Positions 1-8,176 of a stretch of DNA of 64,000 nt are shown here, piece by piece. A model generated the notes under the pieces. It had not been told where the DNA came from, did no database searches, and saw only the letters and a program-made list of their open reading frames with translations. Numbering within the stretch: position 1 is the stretch's first letter; every line of letters starts with the position of its first letter. The position numbers and the translations under genes were made by a program. The DNA is taken from NCBI RefSeq assembly GCF_035989285.1, contig NZ_CP108513.1:10106001-10170000 (forward strand), written 5' to 3'. Origin of the DNA: Streptomyces sp. NBC_01235. Its GTDB lineage: Bacteria > Actinomycetota > Actinomycetes > Streptomycetales > Streptomycetaceae.

Positions 1-252
1 GACGCCGACGTCGTCGATGTGGTCGGCGTTGAGGCCGTCCATCGCCCGGCCGCTCCCGGTGGTGCCCGCGCGCCCAAGGCGCCGGTGCAACGTCGCGGCG
101 TGAACAGCCCAGCCGGTCAGGTCCCCACGGCGAAGCCATTTCCCCCGTAGTCGGTCGCGATGCCCCAAGCAGCGCGGTCATCGACCGCCCGCACACAGGG
201 GTGGGGGAAGGGCTCTTGCGGGTGGTTGGCGTGGGCACGGATCTCCGATAGG

Positions 253-271
253 TTAGGCAAGGCTTACCTAA
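253..271 (+). promoter_or_regulatory. Iron box (DmdR/IdeR/DtxR-type operator)
   Basis: The 19-bp sequence TTAGGCAAGGCTTACCTAA closely matches the known actinobacterial iron-box consensus (TTAGGTTAGGCTNACCTAA type) and ends 12 bases before the ATG of the DUF2470 gene. The ribosome site AAGGAGG overlaps its right end. Iron-dependent repression of that gene is therefore likely. The match is seen; regulation is inferred. The 250 bases to the left hold no convincing gene. Confidence 0.85.
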
Positions 272-283
272 GGAGGTTCTGGG

Positions 284-1006
284 ATGGGTGACAGCCAAAG
301 CTGGGCGGCCGTGCCTTCCGCCGCCGAGCGGGCCCGTTCGGTGCTCGCGGCCTCGTGGTCCTGCGCGGTGACCGCGGACGGCGGGCGCGAGGAGTTCGTC
401 GGCGCGCACACCGTCGACGCGGACGGCCGGGTGATCCTGCGGGTGCCCGAGGACAGCGCCCTGCTCACGGCGGCGATCTGCGCGCCCCGCGGCGAGCCGT
501 CCGCCGTTCTGGAGTTCGCGGACGTGGCGCCCGTTCCCGTGCGCAGCCGTATCCGCGCCCGGCTCTGGCTCGCCGGCTGGTTCACGCCCGAGGACGGCCA
601 CCTCGCCTTCCACGCCGCCCGCGTCGTGCTGAAGCCGGCCACCGGCGCGGTCGTCGTCGCCCTCGAGGAGTTCGCGGAGGCCGAGCCCGACCCGCTCGCC
701 ACCGCCGAGGCCCAGCTGCTCACACATCTCGCCGACGCCCACCCCGACGCCGTGGAGCGGCTCATCCGGCTCGTCCGGCGGGACAGCCTGCACGGCGCCG
801 TCCGTGTCCAGCCGCTCGCCGTCGACCGGCACGGGCTGACGCTGCGCATCGAGCGCGCCGGCGCCCACGGCGACGTGCGCCTGCCCTTCCACGCCCCCGC
901 CGACGACGTCGCGCAGCTCACCGAGCGCATGCACGTCCTGCTCACCCAGGCCGCCGAAGCCTGCCCGCGCGCCCTACAGCGGCAGCGCACAGACGGCGAC
1001 GGGTGA
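284..1006 (+). CDS. DUF2470 domain protein, HugZ/HutZ-like, probable heme or iron utilization
   Basis: The 240-residue soluble protein has no signal peptide or membrane segment. Its C-terminal part (about residues 145-230, with the HLADAHPDAVERLIRLV stretch) matches DUF2470, the domain found at the end of heme-degrading HugZ/HutZ split-barrel proteins. The N-terminal 130 residues are compatible with a flavin/heme-binding split barrel but are weakly conserved. The ATG at 284 follows AAGGAGG and sits just behind an iron box, which supports a role in iron or heme metabolism. The last 33 bases overlap the convergent lactonase gene. No partner gene lies beside it, so the exact reaction is unknown. 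Confidence 0.85.
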   Translation: MGDSQSWAAVPSAAERARSVLAASWSCAVTADGGREEFVGAHTVDADGRVILRVPEDSALLTAAICAPRGEPSAVLEFADVAPVPVRSRIRARLWLAGWFTPEDGHLAFHAARVVLKPATGAVVVALEEFAEAEPDPLATAEAQLLTHLADAHPDAVERLIRLVRRDSLHGAVRVQPLAVDRHGLTLRIERAGAHGDVRLPFHAPADDVAQLTERMHVLLTQAAEACPRALQRQRTDGDG

Positions 1007-2254
1007 CGCGAACGGCTCGCCCGCGAGCCGCAGTCCACCGTTCGTGCCGTCCACCCGGAACACGCTGACGCTGCTGGAGCGCTGGTTGGCGGCGAACAGC
1101 AGGCCGCCGTCCGGCGAGAGGGCGATCTGCCGGGGGAAGTCCCCTTCCACCGGCACCGTGCCGAGCAGCCGCAGCCGGGCCCCGTCCGCCTCCACGGCGT
1201 AGCGCGCCAGGCTGTTGTCGCCGCGGTTGGCGAGGAAGGCGTACGCGCCGTCCGACGCGACCGCCAGCTGCGCCGGGTAGTTGGTGCCCGCCTTGGCGCC
1301 CGTGGGCTGCGGCTTCCCGATCGTCAGCCGGCCGCTCGACGCTTCGTAGGCGCAGACCGCGACCGTGTCGTCGGCCTCGTTGGCGAGGTAGGCGTACCGG
1401 CCGCCGGGATGGAACGTCAGGTGGCGCGGACCGGCGCCCGCCCGGGTGTGCGCCTGCGCGACCTCCGTGAGCGTCCCCGCCTTCTCGTCCAGGCGGTAGC
1501 TGTACACGGTGTCGGTGCCGAAGTCGACGGCGAGGACATGGCCGCCGTCCGGGGCCGTGATGAACTGGTGTGCGTGCGGCCCCTGTTGGCCCTTCCGGGG
1601 CGCCGGACGGGTGTGTGTGACCCGGTCGGTGCGCTCACCGAGCGCCCCCGAGGCGTCGATCGGGTGCACGGCCACACTGCCCGAGCCGAAGTCGGCACTC
1701 AGCAGCCACCGCCCGCCCGGATGGACGGACAGATGGCAGGGATACGTCCCGCCCGTGGCCCGGCTGCCCAGCACCTTCTCGTCGGACAGCCGTACGGCGG
1801 TCACGGCACCCGCCTCGCGTTCGTTCACCGCGTACAGCGTTCGGCCGTTCGGGTGCACCGCGAGGTACGACGGGTCCGGGACGCCGGTGATCGTGCCCCG
1901 GCCGGTGATCCGCCCCGAGCCGGGGTCGTACGAGGCGACACCGATGCCCTTCCCGCCGCCCTCGGCGGAGGTGTAGGTGCCCAGGTAGAGGGGCCGGGGG
2001 CCGGACGAGGTCGGCGAGGCCGCCGGCGTGGACCGTGGCGACGCGGACGACGACGGCTGCTGGGGCGGCGCGGCCTGCGGCGCTTCCTCGGTCTCGGGTG
2101 AGCCGCCGTCGCCGTCGCTGCCGCACCCGGCCAGGACCGACGCCGCCGCGCCGCCGAGCACCCCGACGAAGCGGCGCCTGCTCCAGCGTCCGCCACTCTC
2201 GGCTTCGCTCGAGCGGGGGGACCCCCCTCGCGCCGCTTCCGTCCCACTGCCCAT
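974..2254 (-). CDS. Secreted lactonase-family beta-propeller lipoprotein
   Basis: The 426-residue protein starts with a twin-arginine-type signal (RRRFVGVLGGAA) followed by a lipobox LAGC, so it is probably a Tat-exported lipoprotein. A Pro/Ser/Ala-rich linker leads to a propeller of the 6-phosphogluconolactonase/YkgB lactonase family (PF10282), from about residue 80 to the end, with repeated HP(N/G)GR blade motifs and the GPHAHQ signature. The natural substrate of most secreted members is unknown. The start at 2254 is chosen because it gives the signal peptide directly; longer in-frame starts add non-conserved sequence. A short repeat shared with position 60455 lies inside the N-terminal coding region. 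Confidence 0.9.
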   Translation of the reverse strand: MGSGTEAARGGSPRSSEAESGGRWSRRRFVGVLGGAAASVLAGCGSDGDGGSPETEEAPQAAPPQQPSSSASPRSTPAASPTSSGPRPLYLGTYTSAEGGGKGIGVASYDPGSGRITGRGTITGVPDPSYLAVHPNGRTLYAVNEREAGAVTAVRLSDEKVLGSRATGGTYPCHLSVHPGGRWLLSADFGSGSVAVHPIDASGALGERTDRVTHTRPAPRKGQQGPHAHQFITAPDGGHVLAVDFGTDTVYSYRLDEKAGTLTEVAQAHTRAGAGPRHLTFHPGGRYAYLANEADDTVAVCAYEASSGRLTIGKPQPTGAKAGTNYPAQLAVASDGAYAFLANRGDNSLARYAVEADGARLRLLGTVPVEGDFPRQIALSPDGGLLFAANQRSSSVSVFRVDGTNGGLRLAGEPFASPVAVCALPL

Positions 2255-2369
2255 GGCCCGCACCTCAGGTCGTCGTACGCATCCGCCGTGACAGCCACCT
2301 TGACCCCGACCGGCCGTCGAACGCAAAAGCGGAAGCCCGGCGGGGTGTGTGGACGACGGGGGAGCGGCC

Positions 2370-3422
2370 CTACCAGTCGCCGTCCTCCACCGGCTTCCCC
2401 GGCGCGTCCTTGAGGTGGTGCACCTGCCCGGGGGCGGGCTGCTGCCACGGGTCCAGGTCGGCGCCGAGCCACTCGCCGACCGGCTGCACGGCGGCCAGGG
2501 TGTCGCTGGGGGCGACATCGTGCGCGTCGTTGTCGTAGTAGTCGTACCAGGGGAGCCCGGCCTTGGTGTACGCGGCGCGGTCCACCGGGGACGGCGGGGG
2601 CTCCTCGCCGGTGATGCGGCGCCACTCCGGGGGCGTCACCAGGTGCACGAAGACCCGCGCGGCGGGCCGCTCCGCGTAGTCCGTGAGGGAGCGGACGTCC
2701 TTGTAGACCTCCTGCCGCATCGAACCGCCCACGCCCAGGCCCATCGCTGCGGCCGCCCGGCTACGGGGAGCGCTCCCCGCAGCGGGAGCCGCGGCGGCCG
2801 CCATCGGGGGCGCACCGGGCGCGGGCGGGGCGCCGTACCCGCCGCCGATCGGACCCGGCGGCCTCGGGGCCGGATGGCGGCGCTCCGCCTCGCGCCACTC
2901 GGCGCGCTTGGCCTCGTTCAGCGGGAACGACTGGAGCTGGACCCCGCCCCAGACCTCCTCGCCGGTGACCTGGCCCTCCACGGTCGCCCCGAGACCCAGC
3001 GGCACCGCCACGAACTGGCGCACCGTGCCCCGGCCCGAGTTGATGCCGTCCAGCCAGGGCTGACGAGGCAGCGTGACGTAGTTCTGCGGGTCACGGGAGA
3101 GCCGGTCGCTCCACGGTTTGCCGGAGACCGCGCACACCTTGCCCGCCCCGACCTGGAGGGCGGCCGGTTCCGTCGAGCCCGCGAAGCTCAGCCACATCGC
3201 CTCACGCAGGTACATCGGCAGCAGCACGCCGCCGCGCGCCAGCCACTCGGCGGGCACCGTGTCGGGGTGGTCGCAGACCCGGCGGACCGGGAACACGCCG
3301 AGGCCGGGCGGCAGGTCGTGCGTGCCCTTCTCCGGCAGCCGCAGCGTCCGCATGAACCGCACCACCACCCCGCCCGGCAGCCTCAGCGTGTCCCCGTCGA
3401 TCCGTACAGTGGTGTCGGCCAT
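2370..3422 (-). CDS. Hypothetical protein with internal Pro/Ala/Gly-rich linker
   Basis: The 350-residue protein is not assigned to a family with confidence. It has an N-terminal globular part (residues 1-165), a low-complexity Pro/Ala/Gly linker of about 60 residues, and a C-terminal part rich in Trp, Tyr and Asp. There is no signal peptide or membrane helix. The ATG at 3422 follows GAGAGGGCGG and is preferred over the in-frame ATG six codons upstream. It lies between the lactonase gene and the ArAE membrane protein on the same strand, only 61 bases downstream of the latter, so the two may be co-transcribed. Function unknown. Confidence 0.75.
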   Translation of the reverse strand: MADTTVRIDGDTLRLPGGVVVRFMRTLRLPEKGTHDLPPGLGVFPVRRVCDHPDTVPAEWLARGGVLLPMYLREAMWLSFAGSTEPAALQVGAGKVCAVSGKPWSDRLSRDPQNYVTLPRQPWLDGINSGRGTVRQFVAVPLGLGATVEGQVTGEEVWGGVQLQSFPLNEAKRAEWREAERRHPAPRPPGPIGGGYGAPPAPGAPPMAAAAAPAAGSAPRSRAAAAMGLGVGGSMRQEVYKDVRSLTDYAERPAARVFVHLVTPPEWRRITGEEPPPSPVDRAAYTKAGLPWYDYYDNDAHDVAPSDTLAAVQPVGEWLGADLDPWQQPAPGQVHHLKDAPGKPVEDGDW

Positions 3423-3483
3423 CGGCCCGCCCTCTCGCATCCCGCGCCGGCCCCGTCCCGGCGATCCCTCGGAGAGAACGCCG

Positions 3484-4722
3484 TCAGATCCCCGTACGGT
3501 TCCGCCACAGCTGCTCCTGAACGCCCAGGCGCTCTCGCAGCCGGGTCAGACGTGGCATGCGCTCGCGCTGTTCCCGTGACACGCGGTCCAGCTCCTCCAG
3601 CAGACGGCGGGAGCGGTGCTCGGTGTCGAGTTCGTCGAGGATGCGGTTCACCTCGGTCAGCACCGCGCCGTGCAGCTGCCACTGGCGGGCGTCGTGCTGG
3701 AGCTGCTCCAGCAGCAGCTGGGCGAGCTTGTCGCGGGTGGAGGCGGCCTGCCGCAGCTCGGCGGTGAGCCGCGCCTCGGCGGCGTCCGCGTTGAGGCTGA
3801 CGCTCGTGGTCACCAGCACCGCGAAGCTGACCACCGCGTCGGCGATCTCGCACAGCAGCCGCTCCACGGCCTCGCCGGTCTCGGGCGGGAACAGCGGCTG
3901 TGGATCGCGCTCCTTGGCGAGGTCGGTGAGGGTCCGGGCGAGCACCCGCAGGACGACCGTGCAGATCTCCAGGGTGTCCAGACCGGTCCGCAGCACCACC
4001 CGGTGCAGCAGCCCCTCACGCACGCGTGGATTGAGCCGCAGGCTGTCCTCGGCCTGCCGCAGGGCCGCGTCCACCTGGACGACGTCGTGGTCCAGACGGC
4101 GCGCCTCGTGCAGCCGGGCGGCCGCCCGCTCGACCGGGGTACGGCCGGCCGCCTCCTCGCCGATGCGCAGCATCAGCTGCCGCAGCCGGCGGGCCAGTCC
4201 CTCGATCGACTCGCCCGCCTCCTCCACCCACACCGGAGGCGGCAGCAGCACATTGCAGCCGAGTCCGACGACCGCGCCGATCAGTGTCTCCACCACCCGT
4301 GCCCACGCCGTGTCCCCGACGGTGGTCACCCCGAGCACCAGCATGGCGCTGATCGCCACCTCGGGGACGTACTCGTCGACCCGCACCAGATGCCCCACGG
4401 CCAGCGACGCCACGATCAGCAGCGCGAGGCTCCACCAGGTCAGGCCCACCAGCAGGCTGAAGGCGATGGCGACGAGAACGCCGGCCACCACCGCGTTCAC
4501 CCGGCGGATGCCGTTGGTGAGCGTCGCGTACAGGGTGACCTGGACGACCAGCAACGCGGTCAGCGGCGCGGTGAGCGGCAGCGCCTCGGGGCTCAGGCGC
4601 AGGGCGACGACATACGCGATCGTGGCCGCGGCGGCGGCCCGCAGCGCCTGGACGACCACAGGTTCCCGGTGGCGCTGCACCAACCGCACGAGCGGCGCCG
4701 CACGCTCACTTACATCTCGCAT
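3484..4722 (-). CDS. FUSC/aromatic acid exporter family integral membrane protein
   Basis: The 412-residue protein has an N-terminal block of about six hydrophobic helices (roughly residues 20-165) and a long charged, helical cytoplasmic C-terminal half. This is the layout of the FUSC/ArAE (aromatic acid exporter) superfamily. Known members export aromatic carboxylates, but substrate cannot be read from this sequence. The start at 4722 puts the first helix about 20 residues in; a longer frame to 4935 would overlap the divergent gene's start and add atypical residues. It is divergent from the erythromycin-esterase-like gene across about 210 bases that contain a perfect hairpin. Confidence 0.85.
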   Translation of the reverse strand: MRDVSERAAPLVRLVQRHREPVVVQALRAAAAATIAYVVALRLSPEALPLTAPLTALLVVQVTLYATLTNGIRRVNAVVAGVLVAIAFSLLVGLTWWSLALLIVASLAVGHLVRVDEYVPEVAISAMLVLGVTTVGDTAWARVVETLIGAVVGLGCNVLLPPPVWVEEAGESIEGLARRLRQLMLRIGEEAAGRTPVERAAARLHEARRLDHDVVQVDAALRQAEDSLRLNPRVREGLLHRVVLRTGLDTLEICTVVLRVLARTLTDLAKERDPQPLFPPETGEAVERLLCEIADAVVSFAVLVTTSVSLNADAAEARLTAELRQAASTRDKLAQLLLEQLQHDARQWQLHGAVLTEVNRILDELDTEHRSRRLLEELDRVSREQRERMPRLTRLRERLGVQEQLWRNRTGI

Positions 4723-4783
4723 CCCCAGACCAGTTCCCCTTCCCCACCAGCCTCGAACGTTTCCGGCCGCGGGTGAGCCTAGA

Positions 4784-4806
4784 TCTTCCCCGGCGGCCGG
4801 GGAAGA
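4784..4806. promoter_or_regulatory. Perfect 10-bp hairpin in a divergent promoter region
   Basis: TCTTCCCCGG and CCGGGGAAGA form a 10-bp perfect stem with a 3-base CGG loop, 62 bases upstream of the ArAE gene start and 128 bases upstream of the esterase-like gene. Between two divergent genes it could be an operator or an insulating terminator; the sequence does not decide. Confidence 0.5.
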
Positions 4807-4933
4807 GCAGGCAGGCCAGGGCGGGCCAGGAAGGCCATGGGGCAGGCCCCCGTGGTCGTCCCCCGGCCACCCGCATCCGGTGACGGTGGGCCGCCGGATG
4901 GTCTCACCGCGTCCGACGCGTGAGGCTCGGATC

Positions 4934-6352
4934 ATGAATCGTCACCGGACCGGATCAGGCATCGGGATCGTCCTCGCCCTGCTCGGCACGCTCTGCGTGG
5001 CGACGGTCGCCGCGCCGGCCGGCGCCTCTGCCCGGAACGCCACGAACGCCTCGAACGCTTCGAACGCAGCCTCCGCCACGAACGCCACATCCGGTGCGGA
5101 TGTCGCGGACGCCCGTACCGTCGTGGCCGCCCTCGACCGAGCCGCCCACCCTCTGCGCACCGTCGAACCCGGCGGCGACACCGCCGACCTGCGGGCGCTG
5201 GACGCGATGACCGGCGACGCCGCGGTGGTCGGACTCGGCGAGGCCACCCACAGCAGCCACGACTTCTTCGCCCTCAAGGACCGCGTCTTCCGCCACCTCG
5301 TCGAGGAGCGCGGCTTTCGCACCTTCGCCCTGGAGGCCCCCTGGAGCACGGGCCTGCGCCTCGACGACTACGTCGTGCACGGCAAGGGCGACCCGGCGCG
5401 CATCATGAGCGAGGAGTTCCAGCGCGACTACCTGTGGTGGAACAACACGGACTACCTCGGGCTCGTGAAGTGGATGCGGGCCTACAACGTCCGCCACGCC
5501 GAGGACCCGGTGCGGTTCATGGGCGACGACATCGCCTGGACCGGACCAGAGGTGTACGACGAGGTCACCGCCTACGTGGCCGCCCACCACCCGCAGCTGT
5601 CGGCCCGTCTCGCGGAGCTCTACCGGGGACTGCGGCCCACCACGGCCACCGGCGCCTACATCGAGGAGTACCTGAACAAGCCCTACGCGCAGCGCGTCGA
5701 GATGGCCGAACGCACCGGCCGGGCACTGGAGCTGCTGCGCCGGCGGCAGCCGGGCGCGGACCGGGAGGCGTACGACCGGATGCTCCGGAACGCCACCGCC
5801 ATCGACCGGACCGCCGGCCAGTACGCCTTCGACTACGTCGACCCGGCCCAGCTCGCGGCCGCGATGCGCTACCGCGACGAGGCGATGGCCGACAACGTGG
5901 TGTCGTGGCGGGAGCACACCGGCACGAAGGTGCTGCTGTCCGCGCACGACACGCACGTCGGGTACGTGCCCGCCGACCCCGCCCACTACCCCAAGCAGCA
6001 GGGCGCGTTCCTGCGCGACAGCCTCGGCGCCGGGTACGTCAGTGTCGGCGTGACCTTCGACCGGGGCTCGTTCAACGCCACCGGCCCCGACGGGGACATC
6101 CGGCGCTGGACGCTGGGTCCGGCGGCACCGGGAAGCAACGAGTGGACTCTCGACCGGGTGCGGTACCGCGACTACGCCGTGGACCTGCGCTCGGTCGGCG
6201 AACCGGCCCGCACCTGGCTGTCACGGGCCCGGCCCACGCGCAGCATCGGCACCGACTACCCGGACACCATGCCCGACGTGGCTCTCGCGGCCACCCACGA
6301 CGTCCTGATCCACCTTCACCGGGTGGAGGCGGCGCGGTTGCGCGACCGGTAG
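4934..6352 (+). CDS. Secreted erythromycin esterase-like protein
   Basis: The 472-residue protein carries a Sec-type signal peptide (hydrophobic core at residues 9-27, Ala-rich cleavage region) followed by a low-complexity stretch built on Asn-Ala-Ser/Thr units to about residue 52. The rest matches the erythromycin esterase family (PF05139), with GLGEATH (E103, H106) corresponding to the conserved glutamate-histidine catalytic region and a later SAHDTHVGY motif. Family members include macrolide-inactivating EreA/EreB, but many Streptomyces homologues have unknown substrates. Secretion is unusual compared with cytoplasmic Ere enzymes. Its final codons overlap, on the other strand, the end of a CGNR zinc-finger remnant. 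Confidence 0.88.
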   Translation: MNRHRTGSGIGIVLALLGTLCVATVAAPAGASARNATNASNASNAASATNATSGADVADARTVVAALDRAAHPLRTVEPGGDTADLRALDAMTGDAAVVGLGEATHSSHDFFALKDRVFRHLVEERGFRTFALEAPWSTGLRLDDYVVHGKGDPARIMSEEFQRDYLWWNNTDYLGLVKWMRAYNVRHAEDPVRFMGDDIAWTGPEVYDEVTAYVAAHHPQLSARLAELYRGLRPTTATGAYIEEYLNKPYAQRVEMAERTGRALELLRRRQPGADREAYDRMLRNATAIDRTAGQYAFDYVDPAQLAAAMRYRDEAMADNVVSWREHTGTKVLLSAHDTHVGYVPADPAHYPKQQGAFLRDSLGAGYVSVGVTFDRGSFNATGPDGDIRRWTLGPAAPGSNEWTLDRVRYRDYAVDLRSVGEPARTWLSRARPTRSIGTDYPDTMPDVALAATHDVLIHLHRVEAARLRDR

Positions 6353-6460
6353 CCGGCGACCTTCGCCTGGTCGCCGCAGCGGTCCATGGAGCACCAGCGG
6401 CGGCGGGCCCGGGAGTCGTCGAGGAAGAGCCGGGAACAGTCCGGCTTCCAGCTCACCGGC
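6318..6460 (-). pseudogene. Remnant of a CGNR zinc-finger (ABATE-type) regulator
   Basis: On the minus strand this stretch encodes DCSRLFLDDSRARRR followed by WCSMDRCGDQAKVAGYRSR and a TGA at 6318. It aligns with the C-terminal CGNR zinc finger of ABATE/CGNR proteins (typical RRWCSMxxCGNRxK); here the signature is CGDQ. The N-terminal ABATE domain is absent, with no start or ribosome site, so only the zinc finger survives. The 3' end overlaps the erythromycin-esterase-like gene antisense. Confidence 0.7.
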
Positions 6461-6481
6461 CTGCAACTGCACGGCTGGGAC

Positions 6482-6640
6482 CCGCGGCCGGACCTGTGCG
6501 AGCCGGCCGAGCGGGTGGCCGCGGGCGACTACCGGGTCCCGGTCGAGACCGTCCCGCCCCTGGGGCAGGCGCGCGCCGCGCGCGAGCGGCTGGAGAGCCG
6601 GGACAACCGGGGCAAGATCGTGCTCGCGGTCGGGGAGGGC
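6482..6640 (+). pseudogene. C-terminal remnant of an MDR-type NAD(P)-dependent oxidoreductase
   Basis: The plus strand encodes ERVAAGDYRVPVETVPPLGQ and then ARERLESRDNRGKIVLAVGE, the usual last 50 residues of zinc-type quinone oxidoreductase/alcohol dehydrogenase proteins. The Rossmann and catalytic parts are gone, and the natural stop is lost because the frame runs on antisense to the next gene. With the adjoining CGNR fragment this marks a deletion junction. Confidence 0.7.
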
Positions 6641-6646
6641 CGAGGG

Positions 6647-7141
6647 TCAGGCGTACAGCTTGTCGAGGAAGGCGGACAGGTTGCCCGTCGCGCGGGCGAT
6701 CTGCTCCGCCGGCGTGAGGCTCTCCTCGAAGCGGGCCCCCGGCTCCAGGGCCTTCTTGCCGCGCAGATAGAGGGAGCACGCCAGGTCCGTGCACATGTAC
6801 AGACCCACCGAGTTGCCCTCGCGGCCCGCCGCGCCCGCCTTGCGCGCCGTCATCAGCGAGACCCCGCCGCCAGGATGGGTGGTCAGGCACAGCGAGCACA
6901 TGCCGCGGTGCGGGAAGCCGCGCCGCGAGGTCGGGAAGCGCAGGGTGACACCCATGAGTTGACCCTGCCTTTCGGTCACGAGACAGCTGCGGTCGGGTGC
7001 CCCCGGATCTGTCCATCCGAGGAAGTCCAGGTCGTCCCAGGGGAGTTGGTCGAGATCTCGGGGCACGAACAGCCGTTTGGCCTCACCCTTGGAGCAGTTG
7101 ACGAAGGAGGTACGGATGGCGGGCTCGGTGAGCGGCCTCAT
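6647..7141 (-). CDS. FBP-domain treble-clef zinc-finger protein (EF-G-binding-protein-like)
   Basis: The 164-residue protein matches the FBP domain family (PF16571), related to the zinc-binding part of FusB/Fbp-type elongation factor G-binding proteins. Four cysteines in CSLC and CTDLAC contexts (about residues 80-120) form the expected zinc finger. FusB relatives rescue stalled EF-G and can give fusidic acid tolerance, but most actinobacterial members are uncharacterised. The ATG at 7141 follows GGAG. It is divergent from the DUF3626 gene, with two palindromes in the 78-base gap. Confidence 0.85.
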   Translation of the reverse strand: MRPLTEPAIRTSFVNCSKGEAKRLFVPRDLDQLPWDDLDFLGWTDPGAPDRSCLVTERQGQLMGVTLRFPTSRRGFPHRGMCSLCLTTHPGGGVSLMTARKAGAAGREGNSVGLYMCTDLACSLYLRGKKALEPGARFEESLTPAEQIARATGNLSAFLDKLYA

Positions 7142-7164
7142 GGGGGAGTCTCCTGAAACAGGTG

Positions 7165-7195
7165 AACCTAGGATGTCTAGGTTTTACCCTAGGGT
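7165..7195. promoter_or_regulatory. Two adjacent palindromes between divergent genes
   Basis: AACCTAG-gatgt-CTAGGTT (7165-7183) and ACCCTAGGGT (7186-7195) lie between the divergent FBP and DUF3626 genes. Their symmetry and location suggest operators or overlapping promoter elements. No known regulator consensus was recognised. Confidence 0.5.
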
Positions 7196-7219
7196 AGATA
7201 GCCTCGGAAGGGGACGCCA

Positions 7220-8176
7220 GTGAATTTGCGGGCGCGGTCGGCCCTCCGCCACGTCGCCGCCCGCTCCAGGGGCCCGGCTCTCGACCCCGACCTGCGCATC
7301 ACGCTGAACTTCCACCCGGACCGGGACGCCGGCGGCGCCTCCGTCCTCCGGGCCCTCGCCCGGGACGGCGCCTACCACTCCCAGTTCGTCACCGGCACCA
7401 GCAACGGCGGCCTCACCGCGCACCCCGGCGGAGACCGGTGGCGCTGGGAGAGCCGTATCTTCGGCGGGGCCTACGACGATGCCGACCCGCGCGAGCGACC
7501 CGTGTACGGCGCGCTCGACTTCCGCCGCCAAGTGGTGGGCGCGGCCCCGAGGTTCGGTTCCTCCCACTTCCGGCTGACCGCCCGGACGCTCGCCCGCGCC
7601 ACGTTCTGCTACCCGGACAGCGCGGCCGAGCCCACCGACTTCGGTGTGGCCGCCGGCATGTCCTTGCTGGCGCTGGCCGAAGCGGACGAGCGGGACGCCC
7701 TGAACGACTACGTCGAAGCCCACGTCCACGGCGGCGTCGACCTCGCCCGCGACGTGGAGGCCCTGGTCCTGGACGCGAGCTACCGGGGCACGTCCGTCGA
7801 GGCCGCGGCCCGCTCGCTGCCCTGCCCGCTCGCCTGGCACCCCGGCTACCGCATCACCGTCGAGGAGCTCTACCGCCACGCCGCCTACCGGGAACGGGAG
7901 TACGCCGACCTGGGCGCCCGCATCGCCGAGGACGGCGTGGTCGACCCACGGATCATCGGCGACGCGGCCCGCACCGGCCGGTACGTCCTGCAGGACCTGA
8001 AGATGGTGTGGCACACCCTGGCCCGCTTCGGGGCGCCGATGGGAGCGGGTACGGCCGATTCGCCGGAGGACGTGATCGCCCGCGCCCGGGCGGACGCCAC
8101 TACCGCCGACGCCGCCTACTCGTCGCCGGCCGGCACCGGCGGCCACGCCCCGGCCGAAAGCACACCCAGCGCGTAG
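7220..8176 (+). CDS. DUF3626 domain-containing protein
   Basis: The 318-residue protein matches DUF3626 (PF12294), with signatures such as LNFHPDRD, SNGGLTAHPGGDR and RWESRIFGGAYD near the N-terminus and YGALDFRR after them. The family has no established function; conserved His/Asp/Glu residues hint at an enzyme. There is no signal peptide. The GTG at 7220 follows GGAAGGGG. Its last 61 bases overlap the convergent PAS-LuxR gene. Confidence 0.85.
   Translation: MNLRARSALRHVAARSRGPALDPDLRITLNFHPDRDAGGASVLRALARDGAYHSQFVTGTSNGGLTAHPGGDRWRWESRIFGGAYDDADPRERPVYGALDFRRQVVGAAPRFGSSHFRLTARTLARATFCYPDSAAEPTDFGVAAGMSLLALAEADERDALNDYVEAHVHGGVDLARDVEALVLDASYRGTSVEAAARSLPCPLAWHPGYRITVEELYRHAAYREREYADLGARIAEDGVVDPRIIGDAARTGRYVLQDLKMVWHTLARFGAPMGAGTADSPEDVIARARADATTADAAYSSPAGTGGHAPAESTPSA

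Noticed and set aside
1..42. Minus-strand partial gene starting MDGLNADHIDDVGV at the left edge
   Set aside because: Only 14 codons are visible with a modest GGGAG ribosome site; too short to support.
3557..4930. Plus-strand upstream extension of the erythromycin esterase gene
   Set aside because: The Ser/Arg/Thr-rich frame is antisense to the ArAE gene; the signal peptide starts at 4934.
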